Positions 41,825 to 49,104 of a stretch of DNA of 64,000 nt are shown piece after piece. The stretch is from Thermoanaerobaculia bacterium. Lineage in GTDB: Bacteria; Acidobacteriota; Thermoanaerobaculia; Multivoradales; Multivoraceae. The DNA is taken from the NCBI GenBank assembly GCA_022822365.1, contig JAJEBV010000011.1:1-64000 (forward strand). Reading direction: 5' to 3'. The notes beneath the pieces were generated by a model. The model saw nothing but the letters and a program-made list of their open reading frames with translations, did no database searches and was not told the origin of the DNA. Both the position numbers and the translations under genes were made by a program. Every line of letters begins with the position of its first letter. Position 1 is the stretch's first letter.

Positions 41825-43305
41825 CCCGGCGGGCGCTCGAAACCGCCGATGCGCCTGCTCAGTCGCCGGGCGAGGTCGAGGGTCGTGCGGTCCTCGAGGA
41901 AGGGGCCCGCGATCTGGAGTCCGACCGGCAGGCCGTCCGAGGCGGCGCCGGCCGGGATCACGGTCGCTGGCAGGAAGGCGACCCCGGTGAGGCCGACCCA
42001 GAGCGTCTGCTCACCGTAGGCCCGCTGCTCGCCGTTGACGGTGATGCGGCGCGCGCCCATCGGTTCGCTGTGGTCGTGGGGAATCGCGGTGGTCGGCAGG
42101 CAGGGCAGGAGCACGGCGTCCCATTCCCTGAAGAACTCGTGCCACTTCCGGCGCATCTGGAGGCGGCGCTCGTTCGCGGACAGCCAGGCACGGTGTCGCT
42201 GGGAGGCCCAGCGCGCGGCGAGCGCGCCTTCCTCCTCCTCGCGCAGGCCGCGCACCGCGAGTTCCTCGATCTCCTGGTGGCTGAAGCCGCCGCACATGGC
42301 GGCGCCCAGGAGCTGGCCGAAGACACCGGTTGCGTAGTCGAAAGTGAAGTCGGGCCGGGCTTCGCGATCGACGGTGGCGCCCGCGGCCTCCAGGGCTTCC
42401 GCTGCGGCCTCGAGGCGCTCGCGGACCGAGTCGTCGATCTGGCAGGAAGGTTCCTCGAGCCACACGGCTACCCGGTAGTCGGAGATCTTCTTGTGACGAG
42501 GCGGCGGCAGTTCCAGCCGGTAGCCGGGCGCGTGCCAGTCGTCCGGCCCGGCGAGGAGGTCGAGGCCGAGTTCCAGGTCCTCCACGTTGCGCGCCATCGG
42601 CCCGGCGACTGCGATGTCGGCCTGGGTCAGGGTGCCCGGAGGACCCGGGATCTGGCCCAGCGCCGGCACGATGCCGTAGCTCGGCTTGTGGCCGAAGACG
42701 CCGCAGGTGGATGCCGGGCCGCGGATCGAGCCGCCGATGTCGCTGCCGAGTTCAAATGGCGTCAGTCCCGCCGCCAGGGCCGCGGCCGACCCGCCTGATG
42801 ACCCGCCCGGTGTCCGCTCCAGGTTCCAGGGGTTGTTCGTCTGGCCGAACACCTCGTTGTAGCTCTGGGTGTCGCCGGCGTAGATCGGGAGGTTGGTCTT
42901 GCCGAAGATGACCGCGCCGGCGGCGCGCAGACGGGCAACCGGTACCGCGTCCACCTCGGGAACGTGGCCGCTCAGCTCGGGCGCGCCGGAGGTCGTGCGC
43001 ATGCCGATGGTCTGGAAGGAGTCCTTGATCGTCATCGCGACGCCGTGCAACGGGCCCAGGTTTCGGCCGTCCGCCAACGCCCGGTCGGCGGCGTCGGCCT
43101 CGTGGCGGGCACGCTCGGCGTCGAGCGTGACGACGGTGTTGAGCGGCGGATTCAGCCGCTCGACTCGGTCGAGCAGATGCTCGAGATAGTCGCGGGAAGA
43201 AACACGGCGGGTCCGGATGGCGGTGGCCGCTTCGGTGGCGGACCAGTACGCCGCGTCCAGGGCCGGCGCCGGGTCGGTGGAGATGACGGGAGAGGGTTCG
43301 CTCAT
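41818..43305 (-). CDS. Amidase (amidase-signature family)
   Basis: Amidase of 495 aa with no signal peptide. The Ser-cisSer-Lys triad is visible: K94 (MTIKDSFQ), the cis-serine in PGGSSGGSAAALAAG (169-173), and the nucleophile S193 in GSDIGGSIR. The family includes GatA, fatty-acid amide hydrolases and many general amidases; there is no GatB/GatC nearby and the C-terminus does not look like GatA, so a free-standing amide hydrolase is likely. It is convergent with the phenylalanine hydroxylase gene (7-bp overlap) and divergent from the VWFA-related pair. Substrate unknown. Confidence 0.92.
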   Translation of the reverse strand: MSEPSPVISTDPAPALDAAYWSATEAATAIRTRRVSSRDYLEHLLDRVERLNPPLNTVVTLDAERARHEADAADRALADGRNLGPLHGVAMTIKDSFQTIGMRTTSGAPELSGHVPEVDAVPVARLRAAGAVIFGKTNLPIYAGDTQSYNEVFGQTNNPWNLERTPGGSSGGSAAALAAGLTPFELGSDIGGSIRGPASTCGVFGHKPSYGIVPALGQIPGPPGTLTQADIAVAGPMARNVEDLELGLDLLAGPDDWHAPGYRLELPPPRHKKISDYRVAVWLEEPSCQIDDSVRERLEAAAEALEAAGATVDREARPDFTFDYATGVFGQLLGAAMCGGFSHQEIEELAVRGLREEEEGALAARWASQRHRAWLSANERRLQMRRKWHEFFREWDAVLLPCLPTTAIPHDHSEPMGARRITVNGEQRAYGEQTLWVGLTGVAFLPATVIPAGAASDGLPVGLQIAGPFLEDRTTLDLARRLSRRIGGFERPPGY

Positions 43306-43360
43306 GGCGCGCAGGCTAGCAGCGGCACACCCGATGGCACCTCGCTTGCAACATACCTGG

Positions 43361-43375
43361 CCTGATCGAATCAGG
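43361..43375. promoter_or_regulatory. Inverted repeat between amidase and VWFA-related genes
   Basis: CCTGAT-CGA-ATCAGG, a perfect 6-bp inverted repeat, lies in the divergent spacer 36 bp upstream of the VWFA-related start. Candidate operator only. Confidence 0.3.
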
Positions 43376-43410
43376 ATCTGGACTATGGTGTGGCCTCACA
43401 GGAGACAGGC

Positions 43411-45183
43411 ATGGCGATCGTGAACCTCCATCCGCGGCTCTGTGGCGGGAGAGACTCCTGTCGGGTTCTGCTGGCCGTCCTCGCGGCCGCCCTGGCCTTC
43501 GGGTATCCCGCGGGAGCCCAGGAGCCGGACGCATTGTCCTCATCCGAGGTCGCTTTCGGTGAGGAGATCGACGTCCGGGTCGTCAACCTCGAAGTCGTCG
43601 TCGAGGACGGCGAGGGACGCCGCGTCCCGGGGCTCAGGGCGGACGACTTCCTGGTGCTGGTAGACGGTGAGGAGGTCGATGTCGAGTTCTTCACCGAGGT
43701 CTCCCAGGGGCGTGCGCGGTCGACGTCCGGCGCCGAGACGCCGCCGGCCGTGGGCGAGGGCGATGTCGTTGCCACGAACTTCCTCCTCTTCGTCGACGAC
43801 GAACGCACTCTGGTGGCCCAGAGGCGGCCGGTGTTGCAGGGGTTTGCGGACAGGCTCGGCGTGCTGGATCCGGCCGACCGGGTGGCTGTGGTCGTACAGA
43901 ACGACGGGCGCCTGGAACTCCTGAGTCCGTTCACGACGGACCGCGAGGCCACCCTGGCCGCACTCGGGGAGCTCGATCGGGGTCGACGTTTTCGCGGGCT
44001 GCTGGATTCCCGGCGAATCCTCAGAACGTTCACCGGAGGTCGTGGCGGAACGGTCGCGTACTTCGAAGGGGCAGGACCTCAGCGCTCGGCGTCAAGGGCC
44101 GCGGCCGACCTCGCGGCTCGAGGCGGGGGGCTGGCGCCGGTCGTCGACCGGGATGCGGGAGGCGAGACGCTTCTCGACAGCCGGACGTTCGTTTCCGAGG
44201 GCCTGGGCGCCGCGGGAGGGATCGTGGCGTCCGACCTGGTGTTCGCCAACATGAAGCCGGACAGCTTCGAGCAGGAAGCGAGAGCCTCGATCCTCGAGCA
44301 GGATCTGAGCCTGTCGGTCGATGCCGTGGTCTCGGCGATGCGGGCGCTCGATCCTCCCGAGGGACGCAAGGTGCTTCTGCTCCTGCCGGGATACTGGCCG
44401 ACCGGGGAGTTCCGGCCCTCCGGCCGCGGCGCCGGGCTGCGGACCGATCTCGAGTTGCTGGACGGTCTGATCGACACCGCGAACCTGTTGGGCTACACGA
44501 TCTATCCGATGGACCAGCAGACCGGCTCGCCCAACACGAGGTTGTGGCAGAACCTGCGCTACGTCGCGCGCGACACGGGTGGCAGGGCGTTCATGGCGGG
44601 GAGCAACGTCTCCGCTCTCGAGCTGGTCGCCAGCGACACGTCGAACTACTACTGGCTGGGTTTCGTGCCCGAGTACCGCCGCGATGACCGCGTACACGAC
44701 ATCGAAGTGCAGGTCCGGCACCCCGGCGTCCAGGTGCGGGGCCGCCGCGGGTACCTGGACCTGTCGGGAGTCGCGGAAGCCGACATGGAGGCTCAACGGC
44801 ATCTCCTGTTTCCGCGGCAGCCGGAAGCGGACGAAATCAGGCTGAGGGTGAGAACCGGCGCCGCCACGTCCCTGCGCGGGAAGCGAATGAGCGTGCCGGT
44901 CGATGTCGAGATCCCGGTCGGGAGCTTCACGGCGGTGCCCTGGGACGGCCGGTACGTCCAGCGGCTGGAAGTGCGCTTCGCCACCATCGATCGTGACGGC
45001 TGGCGAGCGGAACAGCCGGCGATTCCCCTCGACCTGCGTCACGACGCCGCTCCTTCCCAGGACGGCGTGCACTGGTTCCGCGCCGACCTGGAGATGCGGT
45101 ACCTGCCCCATACCGTGGTCGTCACGGTCCACGATCCCGTGTCGCGCCAGACGGCGAGCGCCCGCATCGAGGTGAAGCCCTGA
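43411..45183 (+). CDS. VWFA-related Acidobacterial domain protein (paralog 1)
   Basis: Exported protein of 590 aa with a signal peptide ending near AGAQEPD. The core (about 45-450) matches the VWFA-related family described in Acidobacteria: IDVRVVNLEVVVEDGEGRRVPGLRADDF at the front, RKVLLLLPGYWPTGEF, GYTIYPMDQQ, TGGRAF and NYYWLGFVPEYR. The usual MIDAS D-x-S-x-S is absent; the strand reads LLFVDDERT, so metal-dependent adhesion is doubtful. ATG 43411 is favoured by AGGAGA 5-6 nt upstream over an in-frame GTG at 43390. A close paralog follows after 42 bp. Function unknown. Confidence 0.85.
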   Translation: MAIVNLHPRLCGGRDSCRVLLAVLAAALAFGYPAGAQEPDALSSSEVAFGEEIDVRVVNLEVVVEDGEGRRVPGLRADDFLVLVDGEEVDVEFFTEVSQGRARSTSGAETPPAVGEGDVVATNFLLFVDDERTLVAQRRPVLQGFADRLGVLDPADRVAVVVQNDGRLELLSPFTTDREATLAALGELDRGRRFRGLLDSRRILRTFTGGRGGTVAYFEGAGPQRSASRAAADLAARGGGLAPVVDRDAGGETLLDSRTFVSEGLGAAGGIVASDLVFANMKPDSFEQEARASILEQDLSLSVDAVVSAMRALDPPEGRKVLLLLPGYWPTGEFRPSGRGAGLRTDLELLDGLIDTANLLGYTIYPMDQQTGSPNTRLWQNLRYVARDTGGRAFMAGSNVSALELVASDTSNYYWLGFVPEYRRDDRVHDIEVQVRHPGVQVRGRRGYLDLSGVAEADMEAQRHLLFPRQPEADEIRLRVRTGAATSLRGKRMSVPVDVEIPVGSFTAVPWDGRYVQRLEVRFATIDRDGWRAEQPAIPLDLRHDAAPSQDGVHWFRADLEMRYLPHTVVVTVHDPVSRQTASARIEVKP

Positions 45184-45225
45184 GAACGGACGGCCGAACA
45201 CAATCCCTGACAGAATCGGCTGCGC

Positions 45226-46893
45226 GTGGGTTACCCGAACTCTCCCAGGTCTTCACTCGTACTCGCGGCTGCCCTGATCCTTGCCTGGACCCAGGCGGCC
45301 GAAGCGCAGCCGCCGTCCGGGCAGTCGGAGGAACCGGCCCCCGAGCTCTTCTTCGGCGAGGAGATCGACGTCCGGGTGGTCAACCTGGAGGTGGTGGTCG
45401 AAGATCGGTCGGGAGACCGGGTCCACGGGCTGGAAGCCGATGATTTCCGGATCTTCGTGGACGACCTGGAGGTCGGCGTCGACTACTTCACCGAGATCCT
45501 GGAGAACCGGGCGGTGGAGTCGCGCGGAGGGGAGGCGCCGCCGGCGATCGGCGAGGGCGATTCGGTGCCGACGAACTACCTCCTGTTCGTCGACGACGAC
45601 CACACCCACGTTACGTTCAGGAGGCCTGTTGTCCGCGGGTTCGCCAACCAGTTGGCGAACCTCGGCCTGCGGGATCAGGTCGCGGTCGTCGTGCAGAGCC
45701 GCCGCCGGCTGCAGGTCCTCAGCCCGTTCACGACGGACCGCCGGCGGACCCGCGCCGCGCTGGCGGAACTCGAGCGCGGGCGCCCTTTCGGAGGTCTGCT
45801 GAGGTCGCCGCGACTGATCGACCAGTCTCGCTTCGTCCAGGCCCCGGAGGGTGGTCTGGCGCCGGGCGCCCGATTCGACGAAGACCTCACCTCCGTAACT
45901 GCCGACCTGCCGTTCGCGGCGATGGACCTGCCGAGCGCGGCGAGCGAAGCGAGGGCCGAAAGTCTGGCGCGGGATCTCGAGTTCTCCGTCACAGCGGTCA
46001 GTTCCACGATGCGGTCGCTCGACGTGCCGGAAGGCCGCAAGGTCCTGCTGCTGCTGGCGGGCGACTGGCCGGTCGGCTCTTTTCGGCTGGCGGGCCAGGG
46101 GATCGGCCTCCGTTCGGACTGGAGCATCCTCGACGCGCTGATCGACACCGCCAACGTCCTCGGCTACACCGTCTATCCGGTGGATCAGCAGAGGCGGCCG
46201 AGCCTGATGCGCTGGCAGAACCTGCGGCAGATCGCTGAGCAGACGGGCGGCAGGGCCTACGTGGCCGGGGCGAACCTCGGAGCGCTCCGGAGAGTCAGTG
46301 AAGACACCTCGAACTACTACTGGCTCGGCTTCGTGCCGGAGTACCGTCGCGACGATCGGGCGCACGAGGTGCGGGTCGAGCTCCGGCGGCCCGGCCTGCG
46401 TGTGCGTTCGCGCAGGGGCTACGTCGATCTCTCGCGGCGAGCCGAGGCTGATATGGAGACGCAGGGCCGGCTGCTCTTTCCCGACGAGACCCGGACCCAC
46501 GGGGAGCCGGTGCTGCGTGTGGAAATCGGCGAACCCGAACCGACCGGGCCGTTTCGCCGAAAGATGCTGGTTCCGGTGACCGTCCACGTCCCGGTGGGCT
46601 ACTTTCCGGTGTTTCCCTTCGAGGATCGGTTCCTGGCCCGTCTGGAACTCCGCTTCGCCGTCGTCGACCGCAACGGCCAGCAAGCGCGGATGCCGGTCAT
46701 TCCGCTCAGCCTGGCCGGCAGGACGCAGCCGGCGCCGGATGCCGTCGTGCCCTACGACACCGTCCTGACCCTGCGCCGGAGGCCGCACGACCTCCTCGTC
46801 TCCGTCCACGACCCGGTGAGCCGCCAGACCGTCAGCGTGCGGACCCAGGTGAGGCTGCGGATGGCAGCGACGACGACAGGCGGGTCGCCTTGA
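45226..46893 (+). CDS. VWFA-related Acidobacterial domain protein (paralog 2)
   Basis: Exported protein of 555 aa, closely related to its upstream neighbour through the whole length (shared EEIDVRVVNLEVVVED, LLSPFTTDR-type, DTSNYYWLGFVPEYRRDDR and VSVHDPVSRQT stretches). It is shortened in the middle, where paralog 1 has an extra glycine-rich segment. GTG 45226 begins directly at a signal peptide (SSLVLAAALILAWTQAAEAQ). The MIDAS motif is again missing (LLFVDDDHT). The pair looks like a recent tandem duplication. Its TGA overlaps the start of the VOC gene as TTGA. Confidence 0.85.
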   Translation: MGYPNSPRSSLVLAAALILAWTQAAEAQPPSGQSEEPAPELFFGEEIDVRVVNLEVVVEDRSGDRVHGLEADDFRIFVDDLEVGVDYFTEILENRAVESRGGEAPPAIGEGDSVPTNYLLFVDDDHTHVTFRRPVVRGFANQLANLGLRDQVAVVVQSRRRLQVLSPFTTDRRRTRAALAELERGRPFGGLLRSPRLIDQSRFVQAPEGGLAPGARFDEDLTSVTADLPFAAMDLPSAASEARAESLARDLEFSVTAVSSTMRSLDVPEGRKVLLLLAGDWPVGSFRLAGQGIGLRSDWSILDALIDTANVLGYTVYPVDQQRRPSLMRWQNLRQIAEQTGGRAYVAGANLGALRRVSEDTSNYYWLGFVPEYRRDDRAHEVRVELRRPGLRVRSRRGYVDLSRRAEADMETQGRLLFPDETRTHGEPVLRVEIGEPEPTGPFRRKMLVPVTVHVPVGYFPVFPFEDRFLARLELRFAVVDRNGQQARMPVIPLSLAGRTQPAPDAVVPYDTVLTLRRRPHDLLVSVHDPVSRQTVSVRTQVRLRMAATTTGGSP

Positions 46894-47345
46894 GCCTGGT
46901 CGACGGCGTCGGCGGCGCCTTCGTGTTCAGCGAAGACCCGAAGCGGCTTGCCGACTGGTACGCGGAGCACCTCGGCATCGAGTTCGAGGGCAGCGAGGAG
47001 TTCGGGGCCTTCTACGTCCGCTACGTGGCGGCGGATCCGGACGATCCCGCATGGGTAATGGACACGACATTCGCGATCATGAAGGCGAAGCGTCCAGTGC
47101 CGCGGATGGCGCGCAACGAGGGCGCGGAACAGGGCGACATGTACGGCGATCAGCCGTTCATGGTGAACCTGCGGGTGCGGGACCTCGACGCCCTGCTGGC
47201 GTACCTCGCCGAGCGGGGCGTCGAGCCGCTGCGCAGGGACGACGAGGGCTACGCCCTGTTCGCGTGGATCCTGGACGGAGAGGGAAACCGGGTCGAGCTG
47301 TACCAGCCCCGGGTGGAAGCGGCTCTCAGCGCCGCGCAGGCCTGA
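46890..47345 (+). CDS. VOC (glyoxalase/bleomycin resistance fold) family protein
   Basis: Small cytoplasmic protein of 151 aa with a single vicinal-oxygen-chelate module pair: GGAFVFSEDPKRLADWYAEHLGIEF at the N-terminus and a C-terminal half ending ILDGEGNRVELYQP, whose glutamate is the usual metal ligand. A specific activity cannot be assigned. The start TTG at 46890 overlaps the upstream stop (TTGA), so it is translated with the VWFA-related pair. It is convergent with the peroxiredoxin gene, 6 bp away. Confidence 0.85.
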   Translation: MSLVDGVGGAFVFSEDPKRLADWYAEHLGIEFEGSEEFGAFYVRYVAADPDDPAWVMDTTFAIMKAKRPVPRMARNEGAEQGDMYGDQPFMVNLRVRDLDALLAYLAERGVEPLRRDDEGYALFAWILDGEGNRVELYQPRVEAALSAAQA

Positions 47346-47351
47346 TTGCCG

Positions 47352-47873
47352 CTACTCGAGACCCAGGCAGGCGTCCTTCGCGCCGGCCGGGTTCATCGCC
47401 TCGGCGCCTTCGCCGATGTAGACGATCTTCCCGTCCTTGCCGACCACGTAGGTGACGCGGTTGGCGGCCGTGGGGAATCTCTCCATCATGCCGCCGTACT
47501 GCTTGGCGACCTCGCCGCCAACGTCGCTCAGGAGCGCGAAGTCGAGCTCCAGTTCCTCGGCGAACCGCTTGTTTTCGTCCAGCACGTCGGTGCTGATGCC
47601 GAAGACGATGGAATCACTGCCCGTGAAGTCGGAGATACCAGCCTGGTATCCCTTCATTTCCATCGTTCAGCCGGCGGTGAAGGCTTTGGGGAAGAAGGCC
47701 AGGACGACGTTCTTCTGGCCGGCGAAGGACGACAGGGTCACCTCGTTGCCGTCGGTGCTGGGCAGGGTGAAGTCCGGCGCGGCGTCGCCGACGGCGAGGT
47801 CCGCGGCGGCCGCACTCGCCGGGGCGAGCGTGACGGCGCTAACGAGCATTGCGGCTGGCACGAGGCTTCTCAT
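47352..47873 (-). CDS. Peroxiredoxin (AhpC/TSA-like), putative selenoprotein with TGA-encoded selenocysteine 69
   Basis: Predicted exported thiol/selenol peroxidase of 173 aa if the in-frame TGA at 47669-47667 is read as selenocysteine. The N-terminal 68 residues hold a signal peptide and the thioredoxin-fold opening [14 protein letters not shown], then FFPKAFTAG. The TGA follows, then TMEMKGYQ. The family motif P-x-x-x-T-x-x-C thus reads P-KAF-T-AG-U, with TGA exactly at the peroxidatic cysteine. The rest is intact in the same frame ([34 protein letters not shown]). A hairpin lies 14 nt after the TGA. A resolving cysteine is not at the usual +5 position; one Cys lies near the C-terminus. The ATG has GGAG upstream. 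The alternative is a nonsense mutation or sequencing error. Confidence 0.85.
47632..47652 (-). promoter_or_regulatory. Candidate bacterial SECIS hairpin in the peroxiredoxin mRNA
   Basis: On the minus strand GATACCA-GGC-TGGTATC is a perfect 7-bp stem, extended by a G-U and a G-C pair. The apical loop begins 24 nt after the TGA and opens with GG. From memory, bacterial SECIS models ask for a loop about 16-37 nt after UGA with a G among its first two bases, which this meets. Confidence 0.65.
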
Positions 47874-48000
47874 CGGTTCTCCGTTCAGGGGCCGCCCCTC
47901 TCCTGGAGTTCGGACGGCGTCGCTTGGTGGTCGTGGCGGCGGGAGTGTAGCTTAGACTGGCAGCCCGTTGCAGATGAGCTTCGAGGATGGAGTTGAGCAG

Positions 48001-49104
48001 ATGATGAAGACGACCGGACACCGCATCGCTTTCCCTGCCGGGGCCGCCGCGCTGTTGAGCACGGCGCTGCTCCTGCCCGCCGCCCTGCCCGCCGTCGACG
48101 GGGACGGCGACATTCCGCGGACGGCGAACGGGCGCCCCGACCTCACCGGCGTCTATGACATAGCGACGCTGACGCCTCTCGAGCGCGATCCCGAGTTCGG
48201 GGACAACCTGTACCTGACCCCGGAAGAGGCCGAAGAGATCGCACAGGCGGTCGCCGACCGCCGGGCCGCCGATCTCGAGGCCAGCGACCCGACCCGGGAG
48301 GCGCCGCCGCCGGGTGGCGACGGCTCGCCGGGCGCCGCGGGCAATGTCGGCGGCTACAACGATTTCTGGCTCGACTACGGCAGCCGCTCGATCTCGATCG
48401 ACGGCCGGTTCCGCACGTCGCTCGTCTTCGATCCGCCGAACGGCCGCCTGCCGGAGATGACGCCGGAGGCGCAGCGGAAGCGGATGGCCTTCTTCTCGCT
48501 GTTTCGCGAGAACACGGGGACCGCCTGGTGGATCGAGAACGACGGCCCGGGTCCCTACGACGACATGGAGCAGCGTCCCCTCGGCGAGCGTTGCATCCTC
48601 GGATTCGGTTCGACCTCCGGTCCGCCGATGCTGCCGACCGCCTACAACAACCTGAAGCGGGTGGTGCAGACCGAGGACTACGTGATGATCCTCGCCGAGA
48701 TGATCCACGATGCCCGGATCATCCGCATCGGCGGCGCACACCTGCCGGCCGGGATGACGGCCTACATGGGCGATTCAGTCGGTCATTGGGACGGCGACAC
48801 GCTCGTCGTCGAGACGAGGAACTTCGGCGGCAAGCCCGGCATGTACACCTATGGCGCCGGCGAAGAGCTGAAGGTCACCGAGCGCTTCAGCCGGATCGAC
48901 GAACACACGCTGAACTACAGCTTCACCGTCGAGGATCCGACGACCTGGGAGACGGCCTGGAGCGGCGAGTTCCCGTGGCCGACCGCCGCCGGCCGGGTCT
49001 ACGAGTATGCCTGCCACGAAGGGAACTACGCGCTCGGCAACATCATGCGCGGCGCCCGGTTGCTCGAGGCCGATGCGGCCGCCCCGGCCGGCGGCGGCGA
49101 GTAG
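48001..49104 (+). CDS. Exported Acidobacterial protein of unknown function
   Basis: Predicted secreted protein of 367 aa with a signal peptide of about 30 residues (AFPAGAAALLSTALLLPAALP). The mature part begins with NGRPDLTGVYDIATLTP and contains repeated stretches such as GHWDGDTLVVETRNFGGKPG and DEHTLNYSFTVEDPTTWETAW. These are typical of a large, uncharacterised family common in Acidobacteriota and relatives. I know of no assigned activity. ATG 48001 (or 48004) follows GGAG at suitable spacing; the in-frame Met at 47968 is less likely. It overlaps the following heme-protein gene by 32 bp and is divergent from the peroxiredoxin. Confidence 0.8.
   Translation: MMKTTGHRIAFPAGAAALLSTALLLPAALPAVDGDGDIPRTANGRPDLTGVYDIATLTPLERDPEFGDNLYLTPEEAEEIAQAVADRRAADLEASDPTREAPPPGGDGSPGAAGNVGGYNDFWLDYGSRSISIDGRFRTSLVFDPPNGRLPEMTPEAQRKRMAFFSLFRENTGTAWWIENDGPGPYDDMEQRPLGERCILGFGSTSGPPMLPTAYNNLKRVVQTEDYVMILAEMIHDARIIRIGGAHLPAGMTAYMGDSVGHWDGDTLVVETRNFGGKPGMYTYGAGEELKVTERFSRIDEHTLNYSFTVEDPTTWETAWSGEFPWPTAAGRVYEYACHEGNYALGNIMRGARLLEADAAAPAGGGE

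Noticed and set aside
47663..47669. Peroxiredoxin as a nonsense-mutated pseudogene or two small genes
   Set aside because: The TGA sits exactly at the catalytic cysteine, both halves are intact in one frame, and a hairpin lies at SECIS distance. Selenocysteine explains all of this better, although a base error cannot be excluded here.
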